Below are positions 48,275-61,400 of a DNA stretch of 64,000 bases, piece after piece (position 1 is the stretch's first letter; every line of letters begins with the position of its first letter). A model generated the notes under the pieces. It was not told the DNA's origin and did not search any database. It worked only from the letters and a program-made list of their open reading frames with translations. Position numbers and translations under genes: made by a program. The stretch is from contig VXCM01001351.1 of NCBI GenBank assembly GCA_014773175.1, positions 62,001 to 126,000 of the forward strand, given 5' to 3'. The stretch comes from Lucifuga dentata. Lineage: Eukaryota > Chordata > Actinopteri > Ophidiiformes > Bythitidae.

Positions 48275-48591
48275 TCTTTCTTTCTTTCTGGCTTCTTTTT
48301 CTTCTCCTTGTATCTGACTTTCCATCTTTCCTGTTTTTCCTTGTTTCCTTCCTGCTTACTTTCTCTTTCCATCAGTTTTCTTCCTTATTTTCATCTACCC
48401 CTTTCTCACATTAGTTTCCCTTCATTTCTTCCCCTTTTCCCTTTTTTTCCTTCCATCTTTACCAGACTGCCTTCTTGTCACTACTTGCATCTGTCCTTCT
48501 TTCTTGCCTATTTTCTCGCTTCCTTGTCTTCTCATTATTCTTTATTTCCTTCAATCACGTTTCCTTCCTAACTTCTATCTTTCCTTCCTTC
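48275..48591 (+). repeat. Long polypyrimidine (CCTT/CTTT) tract
   Basis: About 317 bases made mostly of C and T on the plus strand, with CTTT and CCTT units throughout, interrupted by occasional purines. The 121-codon Phe/Leu/Ser frame over it is compositional. Such tracts can form triplex DNA and often derive from decayed microsatellites. Confidence 0.88.
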
Positions 48592-49573
48592 GAAAATCAG
48601 AATAAATTAAATGAAAGAAATTCCCCAAAGCTGGAGTTATGGGATTTTTCACTTGAAATTAAAACTAAACTCTACTTTTAGTTAATATATTATGAGTAAA
48701 TTTTACTGCTTATACTAATTAACTTTTATTTTTAATTTTATTTTTATTTTTATTTGAAAAGTTATAATAAACTGTGACGTCGTATTCAAAGAGCCTCCTC
48801 CAGCCGTTCGGCTCTGGTTTTGGCCCTTTGGCCCTTGCATGTTTAGGACCATAGCGTTTGGACAGCAGGGCTTAGATGCTGTGTGAGTTCTGAGAAGCAG
48901 CCAGTGTGTGTGTGTGACTGACAGCTGATTGCTCTGTGTTTTAATCTTGTTAGGGATTTTCAAAAGTGCTGCGTCCACTCAGATCTGGAGATAGAGCGCC
49001 GCACCACCTTTGTGTGCAAAATTTCTACGCTCCAAAAAGAGGGACAAAGAGCCCCCCTGGTGATGTCATCCCGCTGTCAGCAAGCAGCCCCTCGCTGCAG
49101 GAAGGGGGCCAGGACAGGACACACTGTGACCATCCACTCTGACACCCCCTGNCACCCCCACAACCAACTTTTGATGCTGAGTTCAAGGCCGAAATCTGAT
49201 TCATAAATGTAACTTTCTGTTTCCAAACACAAATCCACCGTTAAAGATTCAACAAGCGACGCATCACTAAAACGTCGTTTCATATGTTATGTGTCACTTC
49301 AGCAAACTTCCACGCGTTTTAAATTACCGTCAGTGCCATGAAAGATCGGCTGCCCGTGTGGATATGTGCCTTGAAGTCCTATATTTATCAGGGCAGCATC
49401 CACACACAACTGACCGTTCATCTGCATGTTACCATGATGCAGGGCAGTTTGAATTGTGCAACAGTACACACACACGAGCAAGCCTTGTGTGTATGAAAAC
49501 AACTCGAGTAAGATGCCAATCATATGCAACATGTTACAGTAATCTAACAGTTCTCCATATCTGGACTGATAGC

Positions 49574-49595
49574 CAATCAATCAATCAATAGTATA

Positions 49596-49634
<39 letters not shown>
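49574..49634. repeat. (CAAT)n then (TA)n repeat
   Basis: Four CAAT units, a GTATATAC link and about 17 TA units. Confidence 0.92.
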
Positions 49635-49635
<1 letters not shown>

Positions 49636-50009
49636 AAGTTGTAACTGAGCATTCCAATAAATACAATTATTTAAAATATATTTAGAAATATGTTTAAATA
49701 CAGACATTTTCAATTTTTATTATACATATTGTGATGGGTCTCTTTCCAATCACATTTGGCTTAAGTCATTTAAATCATTAACACATGTTATTGAACATAT
49801 TTGCAGTGATGGCTGTTTTTTTGTGTTATGGACATTTTGATTCCCGTTATGTCACTCTTCCATGATCTATGACTCACCTAAAATATGATATTTAAGTTGA
49901 AATTTGTCCTCTTGGTATTTTGGTGTCTTATTTAGGTTGCAATGTGAGGTGTGTGAGGAATTGTTGAGCCAGCTCCACATTCCACAAAAACACGTCCATA
50001 AATCTCTGC

Positions 50010-50034
50010 GTGTGTGTGTGTGTGTGTGTGTGTG
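50010..50034. repeat. (GT)n microsatellite
   Basis: About twelve GT units between CTGC and GAGAAAG. Confidence 0.93.
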
Positions 50035-52198
50035 AGAAAGTACACAGATGTGTCCTAACTTAGCAAAGTACACGGCACAGCAACTCGTGTTTCCAAGAAA
50101 CCGAATGAAGAACTTCTCCCCATTTTTAGAGATTGAATCTGGAGACCCTCTGTTGGATTGGGTTACAGAACATATCACACACAGTCACACACTCACACAC
50201 ACATACTGAGAGTGACAAATATACACGGATGAGCTTGTGCTGCCCACAAGAAGACACCTTAGCCCTGGTCTCAGATAGCAAACACAACCATGCTGTATTT
50301 ATGGACATGAGTCATGTATGTTCATCAGAAAAAGCAGCATGCCTTTCTCGTTCTTTCTCATACACCATAAGCCAAACATATTCCTCCTCACGTGTCAGCC
50401 CCTGTGGTGTCCTGTTTAAGTCTTTCCTGACTACTGTAAATCATTAGCACGACCCTGTTACAGGGAACTCTCTGTCCCGAGCCACAACATCAGCAGGTTC
50501 CTGAGTGGGAGACAGACAAAGACAAGCAGCCGCAGCCTGCGCTGTAAAAATATGGCTTCTGACGGATGAAAGACAAACATCCTTTGGGGCCACAGGGCTT
50601 GAGCTTTGCATGACTATGGCATGCTCAACAGGCGGTCTCTTCCTGCACAGATGACCGTGGCGTGGAGAACAAATGTAAAACAAACCCATCATAAGCACAC
50701 GGGGCAACGATTAGAGTGGCGTAATTCAGACTTAAGTGTTAATTTAATCCGCTGTTTTTCTTCTGCATTGCTGATTCTACATTAGATTGATCGGCTTTAC
50801 TTTTCATTGCAGAGATACTCAGTATTTTTGCTCTTGAAAGTACTCGATGAAAGGATTTCATTTTGAAACAAAACTAAAATCGTCGAGATCTCTGCACTTG
50901 AATTGAGAAAAAATAATGATTCTAGAGAAGAAAAGTGGTTTTGTATTAGAATTCGAAACAGTCAATACAAATATGACTTGATATGATGGAGGGTTTTTTG
51001 TTGTTTTTTTTTGCACTAAATAGTCTCTGATCATTTTACTCCTTCCATTCAATTAACAAAACTCTCTCACAACAACTAATATCACCCACAGAAAAACTTT
51101 ATGGTGCAGAATTTAAAAGCAGGAAAAGGATAAATAAATCTTTCCAAATGAGAACAACCAGGAAGGAAGTATGGCCAGATGATGATATTTCAGAGCTGGA
51201 ATCCCTCTCAGCGAGCACAGAAACGTGATGGTTCTGCTGTGACATGGGTGAACAGACGCTCTGACCGCCTGTAACACCGTGGTGGTGGATGACTTCAGAG
51301 GAACTGGATGTAAAATCCATTGACGGCAGAAAGGCTATCTGACTGCGAATGAAAGCTGCACCCATTGTGAAACCAGAAAGGTGTCAAAGCTTCCCATTCT
51401 GATCATTACTGAAGAGGAAGCATCGTCTTAGGTTTAGCATAACAGGGAAGTGGAGGGGCTGTGGTGGGTGTTAGCACAGAGCAATAGTGGATACTGAAGA
51501 AAAACTAAGATCTCCACCAGCATCTGGACTGAATAATGATATAGCAGTCCTTTATGGACTGCGATGTGACAGATGTAGCAAAACAACCGCAATGCAAAGG
51601 CTTCTGTTTGCAATAAGTGCCTTGACCCTTTCATTTATATTGGCACTAGTCGCTTTTGAAGTGACAGAACAGCACCTCCACAATGCGTTCATAAAAAAGT
51701 TACTATGCTTTCCTTCTTCTGAAAGTTCATCATCCGGGTACTGAGTCATAGCGGTCTGAAGCAGAACCCCTGCACTGCAAATTCAGACTCTACAAAGAGC
51801 TTCAATGAGGACAAAGCACCCGTTTTCCCATAAATGCCTGAATTTGACCAGTTAATGATGCTTGCACAAATGGCCCCCAACCAAACTAAATAGCCTCGAT
51901 TGCTGGTTAATTTATTGGAGACAAGCGCCATACCGAGATCAAACGGGTCGCTCTTACTGGTAGCACCTTCACTGCAATGAATTTGCTGACCCCGCAACCT
52001 TTTGCATTTTTCTATAAGGGGCAGGAGAGGCCGGAAAAGAGAAGCCCTGAGGAAAAAGGGGTTAGCTCACATGAGGTTTGGGTTTGTATGATGCATGTAC
52101 AGCCCAATAAATTAGCTAGTTAGGAAATTTTCTGTAGACACAGTAGGATGAGAATAAAGCAACTAGAACAAGGATAAGCTATGGGAAAGAAAATACAG

Positions 52199-52199
<1 letters not shown>

Positions 52200-52227
<28 letters not shown>
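52200..52227. repeat. (CA)n microsatellite
   Basis: About fourteen CA units between AGG and AACACATC. Confidence 0.93.
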
Positions 52228-52233
<6 letters not shown>

Positions 52234-53166
52234 TCTAAACAGACAGTGCAAATAGTACAACTACCAGCTGACTGACACTTGCATGGATGACACTTCTGTC
52301 CTTGGCAGACATGTTACACACTGAGAATGAATTCTTGAAACACATCTACCTTAGATAAAAATACTTGTATGTACGTGCAACGACTTTTTTACTGGGACCA
52401 ACCCTGACTCAGTGTGAGGCTTGAGTTTCATTAGGAGACAGTTTTAATGACCAGGTTAAGGGCTTGGAATTTCCACAACCTGAACATATGAGGAGGATTT
52501 AGTTTGGCTCTTTTGTTCCTAACATAAAGCCGCACATTGTTAGCCGCGGCCTCAGGCAGAGTGGCCACAGTGAACTACAACAGGTCAGGGATCACCAGCT
52601 ACTGCTGGGTCAAACCTGCTGCAGTCACATAATGACATCTTAAATAGCCATTTGATCTCAATTTATTTCAAATTCTTTATTGGTCTAGCATGCCAAAGAC
52701 ACATTTTTTTTTTAATTCACAGTAATTCTTGGAAAACCTAATTGGTTGAAATGCATATTCTGTGCCCTGTAGGTTTCATAGTCTCAATAAAGACAAAATA
52801 TGACAGGTAATGGTCTTTCCTTTGTTAAAGATTAAAAACACTAAAAGCTTCCTTCTGTGTAGTAACAGCTGTATGTTTGCTTGAAATATCTGATGTGGGT
52901 GAATGGGTGTCAGGGTCACAGTCAGGAGTTCTCTACCCTGCTGGCTATGAACCCCATTGTTCATAGAAGACCCCCCTCAGTGTCCTTGAGACATGGCACA
53001 TCCCCATTGTCAAGTGTAATTAGGTTGTTGTGCTTATTAACTCCTATTATCAGAACAGCTCTGAGATGTCCATATGTGGCTGGTGGTTGATTTACAGATG
53101 ACTTTAAAATCTTCAACAGAGCACGTTAGCATCTTGTTCCTCGAGTGGCAGGAGAACAAACATACC

Positions 53167-54434
53167 CCTTTGAGCAGTGGCGGGCTGTGCATTTTACACC
53201 TAGGCCTTCAGTGCTATCCTCCCGCAATTAAACCACCTTCTAATAACCTCACCATGACTCTAGGGCTATATGCTGCTGTTATTTAACGTAACCAGCCCAT
53301 ATTCACAGTGACAGTAACCTTTATCGAGTGGAATAAAGTGATTTAACACGAGGATCAACACCTGTGTCAGTTACAACACACTAACTGAAGAGACATGAAT
53401 AGGATGTAGCATTATTACGCATTATGACAGGATGCTGCATCACATATAGCCATGGCATAGCCTAAATCAGTGTCATTACCAAAGAAACAAGAACAAACAG
53501 CCATCACATTTACTCATACGACCAGCAAGTAAGCAAAAATGCCGTAAAACACAAATAACACAAGCAGTATTCAACAGGCTTCCCCACAGATTCCAGCCAC
53601 ATAAAAATCCATCAGACTTACCAAAGCTGCTCATCATCTGAAGACAAAGTCCATCCTCCTTTCTTTCTTTATAAAGAGTTTAACGACGCGGCTGTACAGT
53701 ACATCGGTGTGTTTCAGTTCCAAAATGTGAAAAAAAAAGCGTTGTCAGTTAATCCATTTCTTCTCCTCCTTCAGCCATTGTGCGTTAAAAAAAAAACAAC
53801 AGGACTAAGTAATAATCAAAACAAAAAATCTAAAGCACTATATCTAAAAATCTAAACGTCAAGAAAGAAAGTTTAAATAAACATTAATGCTATGTTACGT
53901 ACTAGCTAGGTTTACTCGAATTAGCTAAGCTAACCGGCCCTCTTCTTCTTCTACTATGAATTTCTGGCAGGCTGTTTAGCTAGTAGCGTAATGCTGTACT
54001 CCGATGACGTAGGCTAGAAGGCCCTGACGTGTAAAAGAATACACCCAACATGGCAAACTCGAAAACTGATTGGTTAAAATATATGACAATCAACAACATC
54101 GTTCCATTTGCTTGAATAGCAGAAGGGATTCACTCGAGATTCTGAAGGCCTCAGGCTAGATTTTTTTACCCGGAGACAGCACAGGGTTAAAATCTGATTG
54201 GATAATAGCTCTAATTTATATGAGCTGCACTGGAAGTAGTGCAAGTGAGGGAGAGAGTACCATAGCGATGAAATGACGTTAATAACAAAAATAATGGGAA
54301 TGAACTCTGTAAAATACATATAACATTAAATAAAATATATATTAAATTATAAAAACATAATTTGATGATTCTGACAATCTCTAGGCCAGCAGAGAAGGCC
54401 TTGCTGACCCTGACTGCCCACCACTGCCTTTGAG
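53167..54434. mobile_element. Non-autonomous hAT element with 8-bp TSD
   Basis: The element proper is 53175-54426 (1252 bp). It begins CAGTGGCGGGC and ends GCCCACCACTG, i.e. inverted ends matching at 10 of 11 bases. Directly outside are identical 8-bp duplications, CCTTTGAG at 53167-53174 and 54427-54434. An 8-bp target duplication with CAGNGG-type ends is diagnostic of the hAT superfamily. AGGCC-containing motifs recur near both ends (53203-53210, 54019-54027, 54145-54151, 54382-54401), like transposase-binding repeats. The interior has no frame above about 80 codons and no transposase, so it depends on another source for mobility. Strand is undefined without coding sequence. Confidence 0.93.
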
Positions 54435-54853
54435 AAAAGGTAGAATGATGTCACAGGCAATCACCATTGTGAAACAAGCAGTATACACTATTGTGAAATT
54501 TCTTCTTCGCGGTGCGTTCAGGGATGGTCAAAAATCCAACATTTGACAACCAGCTGCTGAATTGTATTGCATTGATGCTAAGTTGTTAGAAAATTATACC
54601 AGAAAAACAAGCATCAATCAAACAGCAGACATTTTTGCATCCTTTCTGTTTGACAGTATCTGAAGTTTCAGATTTCAAACAACAGTTGAAAGCACCAGCA
54701 AGTTTTTACAATGGTCCTTGATAGTTCTGTGCGTGACAAAACGCATGAAGAAATTTGCAAGCTGCAGCTAAATGAATGCAAATCATCGCCTCCCTGTAAC
54801 ATAGGAAACATCTAAACATTACTTCTGTGAATTTATAAACTGGCCAGTGTGTC
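54435..54853. other. Spacer between hAT element and MITE copy 7
   Basis: AT-rich sequence with nothing recognisable. Confidence 0.4.
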
Positions 54854-55444
54854 TTAAAGGACCATACCACCTAGTTTGAGCCTACTGCATTCAATTTTCG
54901 TACATGTAACGTTATTGGCAATGATTTCCCAAAGCATACTACTGGAACGGTGAGTTATAACATTTTTTTTCCTACCTTCCAGACCATTGGTTTCAGTTCA
55001 TTCTGGTATGCTATTAAAATCAACTTAATCAACTTGTTGATACTTAAACGTTCTTTGGATAGGTAATCCATTATCGTGAATAACACATATCTTCAGGTTG
55101 TTTTGAAGTTTCGCAATTTTAATGTTTAAGCGCAATAAAAAGCTTGGAGTGAATGTATGTCTCCACCGGGGAATATAGTCCCAAAAGAAGACCTGCGTTT
55201 ATTGAAAAATTTTAACAACCATGACTTAATAATTTTGCATAAATATTAGCAGGTGAAACATTGATTTTTAAGGTGGGTGTATCATTTGAATATTTGATTT
55301 TGAAAGATTAAGAGATTTTGCAAAATATCAGGAAAGATGAAATACAGTTTTGTCCTTTGGGAAATGATTGTCAGTAACCTTATGTGTATGAAAATTGAAT
55401 ATATTAGGCTCAAACATGCAAAAATGGGTGGTATGGTCCTTTAA
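54854..55444 (+). mobile_element. TTAA MITE, copy 7 (most complete)
   Basis: Perfect TTAA at 54854-54857 and 55441-55444. It has both terminal arms and all interior landmarks (CTACCTTCCAGACC, TTTCAGTTCATTCTGG, AGGTAATCCATTATCGTG, GCGCAATAAAAAGC, AGTCCCAAAAGAAG) with no N. At 591 bp it is the best local reference for the family. It has no open frame of note, so it is non-autonomous. Confidence 0.95.
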
Positions 55445-58444
55445 TCGGCTAAAACATGGAAAACCTTCGGGATGAACAAAGTTTGTTCAAATGATTCACA
55501 TAGTTCACAGACACAAAACCACAACTATTAATTTAAATTTGGAAACTTTAAGTTCAACTAAAGCGGAAAAGAGCTCTCTTAGCGTCTCGGTTTGATTGGA
55601 GTGAATAAGAGTGGTTCAATGGCGTGACGACAGGTTGAGTCAGAACCCTGCTGAGCTTGAAACAAGTATTCAGCTACATCAGACTAAGGAGCCGTCACCT
55701 CCTGCGGCATGCTGGGATAATTGGCTGAGGAACTGAACCACCTCCTGGTGTCACCAGCCTGTAACGTGATGGTCCAAATATCCAAACATTATATCCACAT
55801 GGCATGGTCGAAATGTTCACAGTGCAATAAATCTGAAATTCTGCTGCTGCTCGGAATCAATCTGAAAGTTGATTAAGGATTAATACCTAAATCACAGTCA
55901 TCAGGACAACAAACTGTCTGGAGAACTGCCCCAAAAATGCCATGCACATAGGGTAATTTGGAGTAGAACCATAGCTCTAAAAACTGACAGAACAAACTAA
56001 GTTTAGGTAAATTTTCCTTGAAGAAGTTAGGAGGAGAAGGAGTTCAGCACTCGGGGTTTAACACAAATGTTTTACTGCAGTTGTAGCAAACTTCACAGTT
56101 CTCCCTGAAAAGAAATTAACACAATCATGGGATTTCTGCATGGAGTCTACACTGAACTTAACAGAGATGTGCCAGTTTCTCTGCACAAAAACTTTTCCTT
56201 ACCAAGCACATGTAAGAGCTAATTCAAGAATAATTCACAAAACCGTGGCCCAGCACTATATTTAACTCACAGATGTGTTAGACTTTGCATCAGTTTTTAA
56301 AGTTGATTCTGTTACAGGACGATGTGGTTTTGGGAAGCAGAAGAAGAAACAGCCAGACAAGTATAACAACATTGCAATCTATTATTAGTATTTTGGTATA
56401 ATTATAATAATAAGTTAACCTACTATTGGCTTTGAGGAGACAAAATACACCTTCTGGACTAATAATGTAGGTCTTCCAGTTCAAAATATCTCCTTAACAA
56501 TTTATTTTGTCTGTAATTGAGTCCTAAAAGTCCTATTTTCTTCAAATAAATGAAATGTAGCAATGATATTTCAGCTTGATTCATACATTTTCTAGTAATC
56601 CATAACTTGAAACAATACAGGTGAAAGCACATTGTTACCTTATGGGCTAATTTCTGGGTTATGAAACAGTCATCTCACTTGGTCAGAGGTCAAAGGTCAG
56701 GGTCAGTTATAGAGCAACTCCACTAGAGCTGACACTGTGGTACTGCATTGCTCAAGGACACTCCCGCAGGTACAACTTGCTGATGCATGAACCGAACTCC
56801 ATCTCCCTCTTAATGACACCGTGACATCTATCAAAGGTCATGAGTCAGATTCACACCCATAATGCCTGAAGCTCACGATACACATCTCATTCCAGCCACA
56901 CCTTAGACGCTCCTGTTGACTTAGTGAAGTAAGCTCTCCATTGGATCCTTGGACTGACCTCCATGGAAGCTGAGGAATGGAGATCTGCTTGGCAGGTGAG
57001 GAGAAAGAGAGGAGGGATATAGGGATATATAAATCCTGGATACAAGGTGGTGCCTGAACTCTGTGCCCAGCTCCTGGCACAAAGCCTGAACCTCAACGGG
57101 GAATGTGCAGCTATAACATATCTGGCGTAGGAGGGTAACCTGAAACATGCCCCGTAATCAAGAATTTATCTGCGCTCCAAAACTATAAAGTTGCAGTGTT
57201 TGGAATTCAATCCAGATTTCTTTTTTTAATTTAACCTTTATTTAACCAGATTAATCAGGTTAAATTAACCAAGTTAATCCTTTTAATAATAATACAGTGA
57301 GTGTTAATGATCAAACTTATTATATTATTACAATAATAATAATGACAGCCTAGCATAATGCCTCTTGATGAAAAAATATTTAAATCCTGTCTGGGAATTT
57401 TAGAGAATCCAACTCATGCCACTGAGTTGTGACCATTTAAATTCAGTATTCAGTCTGTAGTGTAGCTGTAGTGTCAGTGATAGGCTAAATGCCATAATTT
57501 TTTGCAGAATTGCTCAAAGATGATAAATTGGAAATTTCTTTCAAATAGGCCATAACCCATTGATTTAGAGAACATTGGATGAAATTTATAGGAGGAAATA
57601 GTTGTACCCTTACTGGCAGGTTAGTCTTGAATCACAAAAAAAGTCATCAGATTTTTATCACCCATAAGAATGTGTAACCAGTCAACTGAAAACTAGAAGC
57701 ACAAAATTCCTAAAATTAGGATTGTGGTATTGTCACAAGACCACAACCATATTTCACTGTCTTTTCCCAAACTTTCTGGCACTTGTCAGATTGCTTTATT
57801 TCCCATTTGGTTCTCCAAGCAAGATAAAACAAAAGCCGAGGTTCCACGAATACCAAACATTCAAGTGAAACTGAATGAGTGGCTCAGCATGCTGGGATTC
57901 CAGGTAGCTGCTCGGGCTTTGATTTCCACGTGCTCTCCTGTGAAAGCTCCCTGTTGGCTGACAGAAGGAGATTGATTGCGACATCAATGCAAACCACCAG
58001 GGTCCTCCGCACCGTCTGATGTTGTATGGAAGAAGTCAAGGTTAAAAAGCTCACAGTGCCACAGTGGGAGCAGAAGATGTGGGAGTGGCACTTGACAACA
58101 AGTGTCCTCGGAGTCTCTCAGACAACAAAGAAACACAGAAACCGCCTTTTGACATTGCTGATCTGTCATTTACCAAGTAACACCCCAGAGCTTTAATCCA
58201 TGAATAGAAATGTCAAGTAGAATTCGTAGGGCATAAACTGAATTTTAACATGTTAAACTTACTGCAGCAGCTTTTGCTGAACAATTTATTCTGCAAATGT
58301 TGTATCATGCAACATAATACACCCAGTACCTTATACAAAAAATTCTGCAATCTAAGGAAATTTGCAAGTTTAAAGTTAAAAACAAAAGCTGTGATAAAGC
58401 AAAAATTACTTGTTTAGATTTAGATTTAGAAACTAGAATAAAAA

Positions 58445-58445
<1 letters not shown>
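55445..58445. other. Non-coding region, no gene recognised
   Basis: Unique sequence. AGGTCAAAGGTCAGGGTCAG at 56684-56703 is another nuclear-receptor-like direct repeat. The phrase AACCTTTATTTAACCAG at 57233-57249 is common in vertebrate repeat tails, but no element can be delimited. Three overlapping minus-strand frames at 56838-57148 have no recognisable domain. Confidence 0.4.

Positions 58446-58484
<39 letters not shown>
58446..58484. repeat. (CA)n microsatellite
   Basis: About nineteen uninterrupted CA units followed by TCACTCC. Confidence 0.95.
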
Positions 58485-58488
<4 letters not shown>

Positions 58489-61400
58489 TCCATTATAGAG
58501 CTACAGCCTGAGGAGGTTTAGATATTGGATGAAAGCAGACTGATGCCTCAGGCCTGTATCCTTTAGACACATCGAGTAAATGAACTTTAACAAAAAGACT
58601 CCAAGAGTTTTGGGTTAGGCTGGAACAAAATCGCCAGTGGGTTCCTTCATCCATCAAAAGCTCCTACTTTACCTAAAGTATCATCTACTCCAGCCCAGAC
58701 AGACACATCAAACAAGTACAGTGAATGATTCCTGTCTTCCCCCAAGTCTTACTGTACTTTTTCCCCCATCTGCCTGACTGAGCCTCTTAAATGGAGCTGC
58801 CCATTGACCTGAGCAGGGTCGTAAATCACCGTGATGGCCTCCAGAGGTGGATTCTCCACAAGGTAAAAGGGTCATAAATGGACTTTTTTCTCTCTTTTCC
58901 TTCCAGCCCACTATTTTAAAAAAAGGGAATGTTTCTGTATCCTGACTGCATGAAGGAGGCTGTTACAATAAGACCACAAATTATAGGGTCGGGCAAGGAT
59001 TAATAGTGTATAGTTTTACTAACTGTTTGATAACAGCGTTGAGTTTCCTGGAGGTAGAAAAAAAAATTATACTCCATGACTGAATGACAGTGAAGAATCA
59101 TAAATATAACTTTAAAGATTACATCTATAAAACTGGAAGATTTATCACCAATTCCTTAGGCTGCTGTTAAGTGTGTTTCAACTGTTATAGAGGTGTGTGA
59201 GGGTGTGTTTAAGTGTTGGTGTGTTGTCTTGAAGCAAGTCTTTTGGCCCCATTTACACCTTGTATTTGCCTCACATATTAGTGATCAATAAATTTGATAT
59301 TGAAGCCCATTCAGTTGATCAGTCGGTGAAGTCTACTTAAAAATAATGTCATCTCAGTTTTATGGCCAAAAATTGACTTGTTGCAGAAAAGAATACAAAT
59401 GTTTCATCTGGTAACAAGGCCACTAGGTCATTAATCTTAGTTAACCTCATTATTATTAATGAAGCAAGCGATAATTTTAGCTTGGCAACTCCATCACACC
59501 AGTCATTTTGATACTTGTGCCCACATCCAGCATCACCCAGGGTGCCCAGCAGGTCAAAGCCTGCAACAAGGTCATGTCTGAAATATGCCCAAGTTCAGCC
59601 TAATGACCCACAGCACAATTAACACTCTGCAGCTCAGCGTGGGGATACGGAGGTGTTTACTGGCTGTTGGCTTTCGCTCCCTCACAGACTGTGTCGCGCC
59701 CAGCTGATCGTCTTCCAGACTGGAGCTGGAGGCGCTCCAGTCTAACACATGCACAGTACAGAAGGAGCCTGACACACATAGTGACACGGGGGACCAATGA
59801 AATACCAACGATGGGAAGCAAAGGCTGGAAGTGATGCTGATGTGCTATTTTCATCCTTGTGTGATGCATAGAAACACTCCAAAACAGGAATTCAAGATGA
59901 AACTCTCTATGTCTTGTAAAACCATTAATTTACACAGGTTAGCAAAGAGAGGGGCGGGACTTCAGCTCTTTATAGATCAGACGGAGATCAACTGTGTGAT
60001 GACTGTGTCTTTGAGAGACACAGTCATATTTCAAAGTCAAAGCTGTGTGATTCTAAATCCCTTTGTCCTTTATTGGCTCTTCAGCTCGTGCTGTGTTTAC
60101 TCTCTTGCAAAAGACATCCAAAGGACATATTGTAGATTTGGGACAACACTGTGTACTGAAATGCATGTGCACAGACACACAAAACACCTGCATGAGAGCA
60201 CATCTGTCTGCTCAACTTAGAACCGTTATCCAATCACAAACAGCAGGACAAAAACAGGGAAACCCCCCAAGACTGAAATATCTCAGATCAGTTTTCACCA
60301 TGTGTTGAATGTGCTAGACCTCATGAAGCAGGTGCACCTAGCCAAAGCCAGATTTTAGAGCCACTGTCTCCTAGCAACAACACCAGAAGAGGAGAGCGCC
60401 ACCAGTTAGAAGGACTACTACTACTGTTTACCATTTACTGCTGTGGCTTTCTTTGGCTGTTTGGTACAAACTAGGCCAACACTAGTTTGGTAGAAAATAG
60501 AGGTAAAGAGAGACAAAGGGAGAAAGAAAGAGAGTGTGTGTGTTTGTGAGTGTGTTTTGCAGCAGGTGTGAAGCGAGTGGAACATGAACATGCCAGACGT
60601 TTTCTTCCTGGTGACACTCGGGTCACTGAGCCACTGGGTTAAGTTTGTTCAGGCCAGATATCCTGCAGCTTAATCTGTTAATGCACATCATTATGCAACT
60701 AACACGCGTGCTGCAGTCAGACCGTCACAATATCTACTCTCCCTGTTCAATTCCAGACTGCAAGCCATTGCTTTTTTTTTTTTTTTTTTTTTTTTGAAGC
60801 TCAATAATACTGGTGCACAGCCAATATTCCAATACTAGACAATTAAGTGTGAAGATACAAATCGTTCACAATCATTAATGGATTTTTTGACTCCCTTATT
60901 CCACTCAGTGGAGTTTGCCAGCTAAGGCCAAAAGTCCCAGGCTGTTTTTTTTTTTTTTTTTTTTTTTTTGCCCCAGTCTGCTCCTGGCTACAATATTGTG
61001 TAAATAACAACACATACTGGCAAAACATATGCTATGTATTGCTATTTTTTTGTGTTGAATAGTAACAGAAACACATAACAGCTCAAGCTCAAGAGTTTAC
61101 CACAATCAATTACTGAACTGCACAATGTTAAAAGATTGTAATACACACATAGACAAGGCAGGTCAGGTTATATTGTTATTTATTACAGAGGCTCCTGCTT
61201 GATAATGATCAGTACTGTGGGCTGTCCCAGCAGAGATTAGGGGCCTGAGTCTGTGAATGGAGGAGAGGCAGCGTCTTTTTTCCTCTAAAAGCATTCAGTC
61301 ATCATGAATGAGTGTAATTCTGGAAAAGGTGCCCCACGAACAGCAGAGGAAAACCTTAAATCCAGCAGAGCTCCTGGGTCTCTGACAAACGACTTCCCCC

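Larger units (their letters stand above)
48592..53166. other. Non-coding region with microsatellites
   Basis: Contains a CAAT/TA repeat (49574-49634), GT (50010-50034) and CA (52200-52227) microsatellites, and an N at 49152 in C-rich sequence. The block 51790-51990 is complex with CAGTTAATGATGC and GGTTAATTTATTGG and may be regulatory. An 85-codon frame at 51487-51744 has one hydrophobic stretch but no recognisable family, and I do not call it a gene. Confidence 0.4.

Noticed and set aside
48206..48571. 121-codon Phe/Leu/Ser-rich frame
   Set aside because: Translation of the polypyrimidine tract.
48957..49144. About 62 open codons after an AG (GFSKVLRPLRSGD...)
   Set aside because: Weak acceptor, no donor, no recognisable domain, and an unresolved N immediately downstream.
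49141..49163. N at 49152 as another duplicated contig end
   Set aside because: Only seven C-rich bases repeat across the N, which low complexity can explain.
51487..51744. 85-codon frame with one hydrophobic segment
   Set aside because: A single membrane-like stretch is weak evidence. The opposite strand is also open, and no family is recognisable.
59831..60220. 129-codon plus-strand frame
   Set aside because: No recognisable family; overlaps another frame and a hairpin. Probably chance.
60772..60969. Pair of T runs as SINE or LINE tails
   Set aside because: No tRNA-like or 5S-like head, no reverse transcriptase remnant and no target duplication could be identified.
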